Source of the DNA: Nepenthes gracilis
Lineage: Eukaryota; Streptophyta; Magnoliopsida; Caryophyllales; Nepenthaceae
DNA: 64,000 nucleotides
Reading direction: 5' to 3'
Assembly: GCA_033239525.1 (NCBI GenBank)
Contig: BSYO01000030.1
Span: 6,423,119-6,487,118 of the forward strand
Shown: positions 9,270-20,799 of the stretch, in pieces
How the letters are laid out: each line of letters opens with the position of its first letter
How positions within the stretch are numbered: position 1 is the stretch's first letter
Made by a program: the position numbers and the translations under genes
The notes under the pieces: model-generated
Seen by the model: only the letters and a program-made list of their open reading frames with translations
What the model was told of the DNA's origin: nothing
Databases searched by the model: none

Positions 9270-10090
9270 TATATTAGGATATGTGCAAATGTATTCTATA
9301 AATAATACGTACGATCTTCTATTGACTTATAATATATTAAGATATATCAAAATATATTATATTAGTTTATATTTAATCAAATTAAAAACTATATTCAAAT
9401 ATGAATATATTTCTAGATTTTTTTTCATTCTAAAAAAATATATATTTATCATTTAAATTTATGTAAAATTTTTATTTTTATTTTTTCAAATATATGACAT
9501 GCGGAAAAATTATAACATGCAAGCAGTTAATATATAGTTTGAAAACATGCAGAGTTTATATTGCACGAATTATAGGAATTTTGCATAGGTTTTATGAGTT
9601 TTTAATATTTACTTGTTATTAGAAAATATATAGAAGTATATATGTTAGAACTAAGAATATATAGAAACTTATACAAAAAAAAAAGATAAAAATTAAAGAC
9701 ATATAAGTATAATATTATAGAAACTCATCAACTAAATATAATATGTATGGATTCAAAATATATATTTTAAAAAAATCTTACATATGGAGATGAAAATATG
9801 TGTATAAAGTATAAATACTTTATATATGAAAATAAAACATGTATAAGTATTAAAAATAATAAATATCTAAAAAGGTAATGAACAATCAATAACAAAGGAA
9901 ACAGAGTTTAAATACAGTTATCTTATAAAATCAGCAAAGATTTCTTAAATTTCTCTAAGTTATCCTATTTTTTAACATTCTCTTTCTTTTCCTCTTTTCT
10001 CTTTCTCTTTTTTTCTCTCTAAAAATGATAAAAAATAACAAAAATTTTGCCATGGGAGCTTTATATAGAAAATTAATGTATGTACGTCTA
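9270..10090 (+). repeat. Old AT-rich repeat, copy 1
   Basis: This stretch is diverged but clearly collinear with 24470-24899 plus 35662-36150. Shared blocks include AACTATATTCAAATATGAAT near 9390, the AAGTATAAATACTTTATATA-type block near 9810, ATAATAAATATCTAAAAA near 9860, and a polypyrimidine run with AATTTCTCT before it at about 9945-10020. The family is unknown; it has no coding content. Confidence 0.7.
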
Positions 10091-10504
10091 TCAAGTGTTT
10101 ATCAGGTACCAATATTTTATCATAAATATACTTGTGCATTCTTCCAGTACATATCTAGTGTGGCCAATTTACTTAAAGTACAAGTGCAATTTTACTGTTC
10201 AAAATACATATATATATATATATAGGTTAGACACTAGTTAGGTGTCACTTGAGATAACTTATTTTAGTTAAAAACTAATTTGACTTAAAATATTAATTAA
10301 ATTTGATATTTTTATTAACTTAATTTAATTAATCATTATTAAATATATAATTTAGGACTCTTACCTTATAAAACTAGTGTTTATAGAAATTTTAATAATA
10401 AAAAATTAGTTATTATTTGCTTATAAGTGGGTGACATGTTAATCATTGTAGCTAACTCAAAAGAAAAAAAAAAAAGGATAGAAGCTTTGTCACACAATTT
10501 TAAT
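10091..10504. other. AT-rich non-coding stretch
   Basis: It includes a (TA)n microsatellite at about 10208-10224. I see no gene. Confidence 0.5.
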
Positions 10505-11310
10505 ATAAAACACTTAGACATGACTAATGCTGTCTTCAAAATCAGAATTACTATAGATAAAAAATTTATGATAATATTATAATCTTATTACGTAGAAAAA
10601 GTATTAAAGAATTTCAATCACTTTAATTGTATCATATCTTCTTCTTTTTTTAATCCTAATAGAAATTTGGTTCTAAAAAATGGTCAACTAAATCAGTTGA
10701 AATATGCAACGATAATTAAATGCCTTATGTATGCCGTAACTTGCATTAGACAATTGGCAGTAGGTAACGTAAGTAGGTACACTAGTCGTTTAAATAATCA
10801 ACATTGAAATGCAATATGGAGGATATTGAAATATCCAAAGCATACTATAAATTTTTGTATCCTTTTTGTCATAAAATATTATATGGATGCAAGTTGGATT
10901 ATAGATATAAATAATCACATATATATTATGGATCTTTATGCTTTTTTGGGATGCCATGCCTTGGGGTTCTATAAACAAACATGCATGATTGATTCCATCA
11001 TGGTAGCTGAATGTATTGTTTAGCATTTGCCTGCAAATAAGTGGAATGTTTGAGAACTTGTTCCTTTATGAACAAAATCGTTATCACCAATATCTTTACT
11101 TTAATATGGCAAAGCTATCTTATTATAATGAAAAATCTTGACATATAAGATTGCAGCATATCTTTATAAGATCGTTGATATTTGTTTAAGTGATTATGAT
11201 AGATTATGTAAAGACAACTATTCTAACAATTATTTGACAAAAAATTGTCAAGAAATATGATATTTAAAACATCAATAGCAATGGGTTTGAAGCATATAGT
11301 TTTAAACCAC
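10505..11310 (+). pseudogene. Copia-type RT end and RNase H relic
   Basis: Stops and frameshifts break the frame, but successive blocks match the end of a Ty1/Copia pol. SYYVEKVLKNFNHFNC is the end of RT; QLKYATIIKCLMYAVTCIR and NAIWRILKYPKHTINF lead into RNase H; YMDASWI and a run ending QTCMIDSIMVAECIV belong to RNase H; and IAMGLKH near 11275 is the C-terminal block. The fragment ends near 11310 with no LTR recognised on either side. It is unrelated to Copia element E (different signature words) and very old. Confidence 0.75.
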
Positions 11311-12193
11311 TAATAATGGACTCGACCTAGCACTTGATCTTACTTCAAGTTTTAAGTTCAAGTTGTCGTGTCCCGAGTCCAAATTTTTGATTTTATTTTT
11401 AGAATTAGCTTAATTTTAATTTTAATCCTTTATTTTATTTAAAAAAAATTTATTTTCTATTTCATTGACTAAAACTCAAATTGTATTGGGACGAAAACTT
11501 AAAAAACCAAAAGCAAACAAAAGACCCAAAATAAAAAATATATCAAATTATAATGTTTGAAATATTATACTCAAAAGTAGTTTCAAACCTGATAATATAA
11601 CTTCAAAATATAAATAAAAATAATATCTATATAAAATCAGAATACTTAAAAATTATAATTTAATCAAATTATTAAAAAAACTACAGCCAACTAGACACAA
11701 ATGTCATATATCACTATTTCCTGAATTACAATAAAATTCAAATAACCAAAACTAATAACATTAAACTATTGTTCTTTTTGAATAATAATACATAAAGTCA
11801 TTAAAAATTTAAATATAATATCCGAATAGCAAATCCCTAGATCCAAAACTCCTATAAGTAATTCAAATTCGTTAATCTAAAAAGGGTTACTAAAATAAAA
11901 GTAAAAATAAACTAATTACTTAGTAAAATATACATTTTTTATATTGTAATATATATACATCAAAATATGTTAAAATATGATATGATTAGATAAGTAAAAA
12001 TGATGACAATAATTTATAACAATATCATTCAAAAATTCTAAATTGATGATCAACTTTTCTTCTTTGAATTGTGTAACATCTATTATGTTTGAATCCTGCC
12101 AAAACTTATAAACTAAAGATTAGTGGTAGCTTTACTAACAAATGGGTGAATACCAAAACTTAAATTATGTATATTTTTACATAATTAAAAATC
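11311..12193. other. AT-rich non-coding stretch left of element B
   Basis: No gene or recognisable element is seen. It ends at the ATATG target duplication of element B. Confidence 0.5.
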
Positions 12194-12198
12194 ATATG
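12194..12198 (+). repeat. Target-site duplication of element B (left)
   Basis: ATATG directly precedes the LTR start (TGATGGG) and is repeated exactly at 24348-24352 after the 3' LTR end (ACATCA). Confidence 0.85.
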
Positions 12199-13172
12199 TG
12201 ATGGGTATGCCCATAGTAGGTTGGCTTAAGAAAATGAACGACCCAAATCCACAAAAGCCTGTATGTGTGTCTGGACAGTCAATGCCAGTCGTTGACCAGA
12301 CAAAAGGTCAAGGAGACCGGCCAAGCTTGACATTAGGGTGGATAATTGGCTCACAAAGACAGTCAATATTTCTGTTGATAGGAAGCGCCACAGTAGGCCT
12401 GCATAAGAGCAAGCCTCACATGGACCAAGCCCAATTTGGCCTACACTTCCATTCACGACTAGCAACGGTTCTCTCCATTGATTTCGGGCTCCCAAAAGAA
12501 AATCTCTATTGTAACACTCACCAACAAATTCAGCGCACGTCCCATGAGGAAAGCGCCAGATTCTCTTCCTGTCTGCAATAAACCCTAACGGTTACAAAAC
12601 GTAAAAGAAAAGCAATCCGTCCAAGGAGCCATTACCGCCATTAGAGCTCCATGCCAAGAAAGGAAGCCAGCCTAACAGAGCGCGGGAATCAAGCCTTCTT
12701 GCCCAAGGAAAGCCACCCAGCATCTCAGCTATAAAAGCTCATGGAGTCTTCATTCTAGGACAGATTCTCTTTTCTACTAAAAACCACTCTCATAAGCTCA
12801 CACTGCGCTCTTGTAATTTGAAAGCCCCAAGCTTACAGAATACTCATTCCCTCTTTAACACTACACTCCTTGTGAATACAGTGCTAAGAACCCGCTCCTC
12901 ACGAGCCATAGAATGCCTCTCACGATGAGAGGGAAACCCTCATCACAAACACCTTTTACATTTTTGTTATTATCATTTTGTTATTACCTTATTGATTCAA
13001 AAGCTATTTATTGATTTGAACGTCAAAATATTTTTGGTAGGACAACCTTCCTCCGTCACCTAACCTCTTATTTGTTGTAGTTATATTTAGGATCTAAACT
13101 CAATGAATCGAGTCAGATTCAGACAATCAAGTTAATCCGAACCTGTTCGAAAATTAGATCCAGGATGTATCA
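12199..13172 (+). repeat. Element B 5' LTR
   Basis: It runs from TGATGGGTATGCCCATAG to ...CAGGATGTATCA, 974 bp, and pairs with 23393-24347. A TATA box lies at 12730-12736. Confidence 0.9.
12730..12736 (+). promoter_or_regulatory. TATA box in element B 5' LTR
   Basis: CTATAAAAGCTCATGGAG is conserved at the equivalent place in the B 3' LTR (23903) and in both C LTRs (35145-35151 and 25339-25345, minus strand), as expected for the LTR core promoter. Confidence 0.7.
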
Positions 13173-13173
13173 T

Positions 13174-13190
13174 TGGAACCATCTATGGGA
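13174..13190 (+). other. Element B primer-binding site (degenerate)
   Basis: TGGAACCATCTATGGGA follows the 5' LTR after one base and is a mutated form of the site seen in A and D. Confidence 0.6.
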
Positions 13191-13267
13191 CACACTTACA
13201 AAAAGCCAATCACTTTTCTAAGACACTTTTCTCGGTTTCACATTCTAAGCCAATATCATCAATCAGC

Positions 13268-13452
13268 ATGGTGAACACGAGAGTACAAGCTAGCGAGCCC
13301 GCCAGAGACGCGACCTCGCTCGACCAGGATCACGCTACTAGTACCATGGTCAACGGGACGGTCAATGGGATGCCGCACCCTTCTTCAAAATCTAGTAGAG
13401 CACATGCAGAATACGAACAAGATGCTCCAGATGCTCTATTATCATCAAGAGC
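13268..13452 (+). pseudogene. Element B gag N-terminus (truncated)
   Basis: The frame starts MVNTRVQASEPARDATS, the gag start shared with A, C and D, and stays similar to C through the segment encoding a His-rich stretch near 13440. Similarity stops abruptly at about 13452, where the nested segment begins. The capsid part of gag and the front of protease are absent. Confidence 0.85.
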
Positions 13453-16285
13453 ATCATGAGATCCTGATCCCAAAATATAATAATTAGGATGTAATTAAGT
13501 CGATGATGATCAAAGATTGGGCTTAGAATGTGGAAAAAAGTGAGTTTGGAAGCAAAAGAGGAAGTTAGGCCTTGTAAAGTATCGATTTTTAAAATATAAT
13601 TAATATGGGTGGAGACATTTTAGATTTTAAAAATATGGTAATCGAAAGGTAATTAAGTTAAAATAAGTGAATTGTGGTAAAAAAGAACAGGAGGAATTGG
13701 ATTGAAAAGCCCAAAGTTCCAGATTTGGTAAAATCGGGGATCAAAGTCATAAACCAAGAAATGTTATTACGTAAATAAGATTCTGGGCTTTAAATTATGA
13801 TAATCATGACTTATTAAAGTTATAAAATCAAAATTAGGGTCTAAGAATGTGAGGAATTGGGTTAGAAGAGTTGAAATGGGTCCTGGATGACAAAATGCAA
13901 CGTTTTTGTGCTGTAGGCTTGATGTGCGCTTGACGAGCGCCCGATTAGCGCTTGACCACTAGTTAGGCGCCATTTTATGAATGCAGTGCTCAAAGCTAGC
14001 CCAAGGTGAGGCGGGAGCAAGGGGAGGTTACGAGAACTGTTCCCGAAGACTGCTTGAGCGTTGTCTGGGCACACATTTGCAAATGCAGCGCCTGAATGGC
14101 GCTCACTGAGGCAGTGCCTTGTCTGAGAGGGAGTGCTTGTGCGCTGCTCGATCGCCCCAACGGGTATAAAAGGGGCCCAATGTGATTTCTTCGGCATTCG
14201 GCCGATTTCCACGGGGGAGCAGAAGGAGAAAAGAGGGAAAAGAGGAGAGGGGAAAATCCACGCGTTTCACTCCGATCCAGGTAAAAATAACGGTAAATCG
14301 GGTTTAAGCAAGTGTACCTCAAACGTTATATACCATTTTTATAGCGTTTTAATTTCTCCATGTTATCGTTTATGCTCTGAATCCCTTACTCTTTGATATT
14401 TGACATGAATAATGCATGAATCTCATGATTTTTAGACTAAAGTTCATGTTTATATATATATATACTTGTGATCGATAACTCCGATTTCATGATTTAGCTC
14501 ACATTTTGCCTCTGTTTCGTGTTCAAACCGTAAATCATAAACCCTAGCTCGAAAATTGGCGGTTTTTGGTTTAAATGCATGATTATGTATATGTATTTGG
14601 ATTATGGCCTTGATTTCATGAATAAATATGTATTTGGTGCCTGATTACTATCCGAGAATTTTGCCTAGAACCCGAGAACGAAAATTTGGGAAAATTTTAT
14701 CGGAAACTTGGAATTTTGATTATTTAAATGTAAATTATCGTCCCATAATATTTATTGACCAATTTGTAGTGAAAATGTTTCATGGAAAGCTTTACCGAAC
14801 TATGGAAAGCTTTATCAAACTATGGAAAGCCTTATTGAACTGTCAAAAGACTTATCGAACTATGGAAACCTCTAAAATCATCTGAAATGGTAATTGAATG
14901 AAAATTGAACTTGGCTTTGAAATCTGATGAACTTTGGTTATGGAACTTCGAATAAATGCATCGAATTAAGCTAATCAGTGAGAAGAACGGATCTAGAACT
15001 GTTGAACGATTAGATAAAGTTTTCCGACAAGCCTTAGAACATTATGGTTGTGGTAATCGAGGATAACTATAAGACTATTGAACTATCCAACTATCGGCCT
15101 TTGATTGTGCGGATTGAATATAATCTGTTTTTGATTATTCTCTCATTGACTAGTAGAGTATACTAGATGGGTCCTTAGAATATCAAACATAGATTTTCTA
15201 AGAACAAATGAACTTTGGAATCGTTTCATAGATTTTTGCATGTGTTCAAATAGAACTATGCATCCTTCCTGTTTCCTGTTAATACATCTATTCTTTTAAT
15301 CATTGCAATTTCTGTTCTAGCACAGTTTTATTTTATAGGAAAGCATGAATTATAATTTATTGAAACTTGTTCACGTGAATGCTCCATTTTTCTAATATTA
15401 TTGTGGTATTCTGCCTTATCGAATATATATTCTGTATAAAAACATTATGTTCTACATGTTTTGATACATTGTTGGGTTTTGACTCACTATTTTCTATTTT
15501 TTCTTCCAAAGGAGACTGTAGAACTGGTACCAGATGAGAGAAAGTAATTTGAAATCTATCCTAAAGACTTTTGGAGACCCGAAGCATTTTTAAAGACTTT
15601 GAGAAGAAACAATTTGAATGTAAATATTGGATTTTGTTGAGACTGTAGAACTGGTATCAAATAAGAGAAAGTAATTTAAAATCTATCTTGAAGACTTTTG
15701 GAGACCCGAAGTATTTTTAGAGACTTTGAGAAAAAATAGTTTGAATGTAAATAGTGAATTTTGTTATAGATCTTGTGTATATAAATTTTGTATATGAAAT
15801 ATATGTCATGTGTATGATGAAATATAAAATATTGCTTCCGTAGGTTTATAATTGCTTCTGCTATTCTTTATTCTGGATTTCTGTATAGGTCATCGACGGC
15901 ATCTCTTATATGTTTTTGATGTAGTGGATTGGATTATGTTAAAGCAATGGATGGATATGGCCTTGTGATCCTATGTATGTGTGTTGTAGGAGTGTTGTGA
16001 CATAAGTGGATAGTTGTGTGCTTGTACTAATCCTACTTTTATATTATGGTCAAGATTTTGAGGTCTGGATATTATGTATGCTCTATACTGATGAAAATAA
16101 GTAGGTTGTACATTTGAATTTTCATCCAATTTTAGATAGAACTCTACCAAATTTCTTACAGAATTTAGTAATGTAAATTTATGATCATGTTTTGAATCTG
16201 TCTGACGGAAAATCCTATGAAAATTAGGACCCGTTTCATCACAAGCACGCATAGCAGGGGGCTCCGTCAGCAACAGTCCATACGT
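13453..16285. mobile_element. 2.8-kb segment interrupting element B, possible solo LTR of another family
   Basis: This segment replaces most of gag and the front of protease of element B. It has no coding frame resembling a known protein. It has a TATAAAAGGGG box at about 14165, an imperfect ~120-bp tandem duplication at 15519-15770, and a GTTGTGACA motif near 16003 like the 3' tip of many plant Gypsy LTRs. A large solo LTR is plausible, but I could not find a clean target duplication, and the loss of gag DNA needs a deletion too. Confidence 0.4.
15519..15770 (+). repeat. Tandem duplication of about 120 bp
   Basis: GAGACTGTAGAACTGGTA starts both halves (near 15521 and 15639), and each half ends with AATGTAAATA(T/G)TG-like sequence and TTTTGTT. 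The two units differ at scattered bases. Confidence 0.8.
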
Positions 16286-16580
16286 CGGCCTTTAGGAAAG
16301 AAGGCACGTACTCAAAAACGGCGAGTCGTACACCCACCTTCTTGGTGGTTGACCTACCATCTGTCTACAATGCTATACTAGGCCACCCGTGCCTAGTAGC
16401 ATTCAGAGCCGTCACTTCGATACAACATCTCATGATAACATTCCCAACAGCATGCGGTGTGGGCGATGTATTGGGTGATCAAGTCATTGAGCAGACATGT
16501 TACATGTCCAAGATCGCTCCGAGTGGCAGCACTAAGTTGGCAGGAGAACTTGACCATTGCGACGAAACATAGTTTTGTAG
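16286..16580 (+). pseudogene. Element B protease C-terminal part
   Basis: Gypsy similarity resumes here with [20 protein letters not shown], the end of the retropepsin domain, then the spacer with GDVLGDQVIEQTCYMS. The front half with the active site is missing because of the upstream segment. A stop (TAG) follows at about 16570. Confidence 0.8.
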
Positions 16581-16599
16581 CAAGTCTAGTAAGTTCCGG

Positions 16600-17590
16600 C
16601 AACCGATCTAATCCCATTGAACCCAAAAGATTCAAAAAGGTGCGTGCAGATCGGCGGCTCACTCACTGGTACACTACGCGACGAGTTGGTCACGTTCTTG
16701 CGACAGAACACTGACATCTTTACGTGGACACCCGCTGACATGCTTGAAATTCCGGCCAATGTAATGGTCCATAAGTTGGGTCTCGATCTCGGCCGCAAGC
16801 CCATCAGGTAGAAGTGGAGAAACCACTCCGTAAAAAAGTTGATTACCATCCGGGAAGACGTAAAGAAGTTGCTGGATGCCGGCTTCATCAGGGAGGTCCA
16901 ATACCCAGATTGGCTTCCAACGTCATCCTGGTAAAGAAAAGCAACGAGAAATGGTGAATGTGTATCGATTTCACTAACGTTAACAAAGTTTTCCCAAAAG
17001 ACAGCTTCCCTTTAACCCAGATCGACCTATTGGTAGACTCCACATCTGGATACGAGCTGTTGAGTTTCATAGATGCGTATTCGGGTTATAACCAGATCCG
17101 GATGAGCCCATAGGACGAGGAGCATACCTTGTTCATGATGGATCAAGGCACTTATTGCTATAAGGTCATGCCTTTTGGTCTACAGAACGCGGGAGCCACT
17201 TACCAACGGCTCGTGAACAAGATGTTCAACAAGCAAATCATTCACAATATGGAGGGTTAGATCGACGACATGCTCATCAAGAGCAAGACCACCAATGATC
17301 ATATTCGCGTTCTGGTTAAATCATTCAAGGTGCTCTGTGTACATCAAATGAAACTGAATCCGACTAAGTCATCTTTGGAGTATCCTTAGGAAAGTTTCTT
17401 GGTTTCATCATTTCCCAACGAGGGATGGAGGCAAATCTAGAGAAGATCAAGGCCCTCGCGGATATGAATCTACAACGGAACGTCAAAGATGTCCAGCAGC
17501 TAACCGGATAACTAGAGGCCTTGTCCCGTTTCTTAGTCAAGTCAACGGACAAGTATCAGCTCTTCTTTAAGGCTCTAAGGGGGCAAAATA
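16600..17590 (+). pseudogene. Element B reverse transcriptase (degenerate)
   Basis: Conserved words are spread over several frames: [74 protein letters not shown]. The catalytic box is damaged: at 17250-17275 the tyrosine codon of YVDDM is a stop (TAG) followed by Ile-Asp-Asp-Met. Further stops occur, for example at 16810 and 17112. Non-functional. Confidence 0.85.
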
Positions 17591-17599
17591 GAACGGATT

Positions 17600-18560
17600 C
17601 CTGTGGACAGTAGAGTGCTAGACAGCCTTCGACGAATTGAAGCAGTATCTGGCCAGTCTACCTTTTCTAACGTTACCTAAAGATGGAGAAGAGATGTACC
17701 TCTACCTAGCGATGTCGGAGGTGGCCCTCAATTCTGTCCTCGTATGTTAGGACTGGACACTCAACGGCCGGTCTATTACGTGAGAAAAATATTGACCGGC
17801 CTAGAGACGTGCTACCCACGTGCATAAAAGTTAGAAACCCGCATTTCGTGGGGGTACTTGTCTTCTCGCTCGAATCACCAAGACCTTACTATTAAGGCAG
17901 CTCACTGTGTAGTTGTTCTCACCGACCAGCCTCCGAAGAACATTCTCAAGGAAGAACCGAACATGGATGGGATCATTTATGGGATGGTCTGGTAAGTGGG
18001 CTATCGAGTTGGGAGAATTTGACATCGAATTCCAGCCCAGACTAACTATTAAGGGGCAGGCTCTGGCCGACTTTATTGTTAAGACCACGACACGAACTCT
18101 TGAAAAACAGCCCACTGAGGACACAAAATGGCACAAGGAAGAACCAGAATGGGTCCTCAACGTGGATGGATCATCTATGGACTCAAGCAAGGCGTCGGAG
18201 TGGTCCTAAGGACCCTAGATGGGTTTAAGGTAAGATACTCAATTAGATTCGAACTTCTCGGCCACCAACAGTGTTGCCATATACGAAACCCTGTTAACCG
18301 GGTTAAGATTAGCCAAAGAGTGCTCAGCTAAGTGACTAACTATCTACAGCGACTCTGAGTTGGTCGTCAACCAAAGCAAGCAACCCTCACTTAGCTAAAT
18401 ACTTGGCCAAGGTGAAGGAAACCATTCGGAGATTTGGCAGGCTAACCTTGATCTATGTTCCCAAAGATTTAGTGTTCCCGAGGTCATTGGAAGGTCAACT
18501 AACCGAAGTATTGCACCAACCGAGGCAGTCAAAAATCCATAGTAGTACTCAAGGGACATG
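17600..18560 (+). pseudogene. Element B RNase H region (degenerate)
   Basis: Words of the Ty3-type domain (QRPVYYV-like at 17770) are followed by KWAIELGEFDIEFQPR, KGQALADFIV, VLNVDGSS and then remnants of the archaeal-type domain (NSEL-like near 18355, VFPRSLEGQ near 18475). Several stops and frameshifts. Confidence 0.7.
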
Positions 18561-18639
18561 TGGGAGATTCTGAGCGCTCCCAGCACAGAGGAACAGGAAG
18601 CAATGCAGATCTCCAGAACAAAAAACTAGATGATACCAT

Positions 18640-19965
18640 ACCAAAGATACCTGACGGATGAAGCACTCCTAGAAGACGCAGATGAAGCCAAGCAGGTCAA
18701 GAAGATGGCCGGCTGGTACACTTGGTCGAGACCCGGTCTATAAAGCCATTGTTACTCGATTTCCAATGGGAATAAGCCTTCCCAAAATTGGTGCCTCACT
18801 CCATTGTCCTACAAAACGGACCGACTAAACTCGCCCAGAGGAGTGGTCCACCTTGGGATTTGTAGATCGCATGTCGGTGGCAAGAACTTAGCATTTCAAG
18901 ATCATGCGTCAAAGTTACTACTGGCTGACAATGAAGAAGGATGCACTTGAGTTCGTAAAGAGGTGAGAGAACTGCCAACTTCACGGTAATCTTCACCACA
19001 AGCCGCCCGCTGGGCTGAAATCCCTCCAGGCTCCTTGGTCCTTCACACAATGGACGCTTGACATTCTCGAACTATTTTCTATTGCAACGGGGCAAAGGAA
19101 GTTTATTATCGTAGGTATCGACTATTTCACCAAGTGGGTTGAAGCCATCCCGTTGGTCAAGATCACAGAGCACAACGCTCTTAAATTCATCTGCTAGAAT
19201 ATAATCAGAAGATTTAGCGTTCCTGAGGTCATTGTCACCGATAACGGAACCCAATTCTCAGGAAAATACTTCATGAAGTATTGCACCAACCGAGGCATCA
19301 GGCTAGTCCACACTTCAGTGGCATACCTTCAAGTGAATTGACAGGTAGAGGTCATTAACCGCATGCTACTCCACTATCTAAAGACCAAGATGGACGACGT
19401 AGGAGGCTCCTGAGTAGACGAGCTACCCTCCGTCCTTTGGTCTTATCGGGCGACTCCAAAGGAACCCACTTGCGAGGCACCCTTCAATCTCTACTGAAAT
19501 GAACGCCCTTTAAACAAGGCAAAAATCCCACCGAGGTTGAAGTCGCCTCCAAGTCTTAAATAATATGGTCAAATCCTTCGACCGATGTTTCAACGTAAAT
19601 CTTCATGAAAATCGAAATCGCTTTTTCATGAAAATTCGGTAACACCTAGACTTGTTAGAGGAAACCTGCAACGCTACCAGGATGTGGACTACGGCTTACC
19701 AACAACGAACTGCTCACTATTATAACAAGAAGGTAAAAACGTGGTAGTACGATGTTGGAAACTTGGTCTTGCAAAGCATCGAGACTACGGGCAAGATTGC
19801 CAACGGGAATAAGCTTTCCCCAAATTGGGAAGGGCCTTTCCTAGTCTCCATTGTCCTTATTTATTAAAGACAAGTCGTACAAACTCCGAACCCGGAAGTC
19901 GACAAGTTGGTTCCATAGACGTTTTGGGAGAACGCGATCCATCTTATAAAGAACGTTACTTAAAT
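18640..19965 (+). pseudogene. Element B integrase (degenerate)
   Basis: Recognisable pieces are IMRQSYYWLTMKKDALEF (zinc-binding region), IVGIDYFTKWVEAIPLVKIT, VTDNGTQFSG with the second catalytic Asp at about 19240, and GPFLVSIV near 19835. Stops interrupt every frame. There is no chromodomain. Confidence 0.8.
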
Positions 19966-20202
19966 GAACTCCGATTTTGAAAGACAAAGGGTCTAGGTGA
20001 ACTCCGTCATTCACGTGAACTTGGCGCCATGTAAATGTATGTACTTGTTTTTCAATTAATGAAATAAGTATCATCTTCTTTGTATCGTATTTTGTTTTCT
20101 CTCTTCTATACATGTATGTATATTTGTATGTTTTCTTTGTTGCAGAGCTAAATGACCTAGATTGCCCCTAAGTTGTGCGGGTTTTAACTCGCTCATTACT
20201 AA

Positions 20203-20405
20203 ACCCTTGTTATCCATGTGACCTATGAGTGGTCATATTTTAACCCTAGTCTTTCAGGTAGCTCATGAGTAGTCGTATTTAAATCTTGGTCATCTAGGCT
20301 GCCCATAGGTAGTGGTATTTACACCCTAGTCATCCAGGCGACCCATAAGCGATCGTATCAAAACCTTGGTCATCCAAGTGATCAATTCGTAATCAAAATC
20401 TTAGG
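20203..20405 (+). repeat. About 40-bp tandem repeat array in element B
   Basis: Five diverged units share the core CC(T)(A/T)GTCATCCAGG...GCCCATAAG(T)GGTCGTATTT. The last unit ends in AAAATCTTAGGGGG. Homologous arrays lie at the same place in C and D. Confidence 0.85.
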
Positions 20406-20719
20406 GGGATCCAAGTAGCACACGACGACAATCGACAGGAGTAAGGCACTCCTCCCAAAAGATGGCCGCCCAAATCTATACTTGGGCGATGCCACTAAGC
20501 CTCTACTCACGCACAGGCATCGAGTAGGCTCGATGTGACATCAAGATTTGCCTTGATGCCTTTGCAAGGACTCAAGTCCCTAAAAAGCACTGACAATGCC
20601 TTAGACAAGGCGGACAACCAACTCGCGTGTAATTCACCAAGTTGGACTATCAACACAGCAGACAACTCAAAAACGACAACGAAGGTGGAATACGCAACAA
20701 CAATAAAACAATTGTTTGT
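20406..20719. other. Element B spacer between tandem array and antisense gene
   Basis: A short non-coding stretch, homologous to 28380-28690 of C and 61990-62290 of D (for example CTACTTGGGCGATGCCAC-type words). No gene. Confidence 0.5.
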
Positions 20720-20725
20720 TTTATT
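20720..20725 (-). terminator. Poly(A) signal of element B antisense gene
   Basis: AATAAA on the minus strand, in GTAAGTAATAAAACAAA, lies just downstream of the antisense coding region. The same words occur in C at 28338-28343. Confidence 0.5.
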
Positions 20726-20799
20726 ACTTACAATATATTTACATCATTATATAAAAGAAAGCTAGAAGTATAAAAAAATTATGGAGGAGCAGAGTTCCC

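Noticed and set aside
10208..10224. (TA)n run as a promoter TATA box
   Set aside because: It is a dinucleotide microsatellite with no gene downstream.
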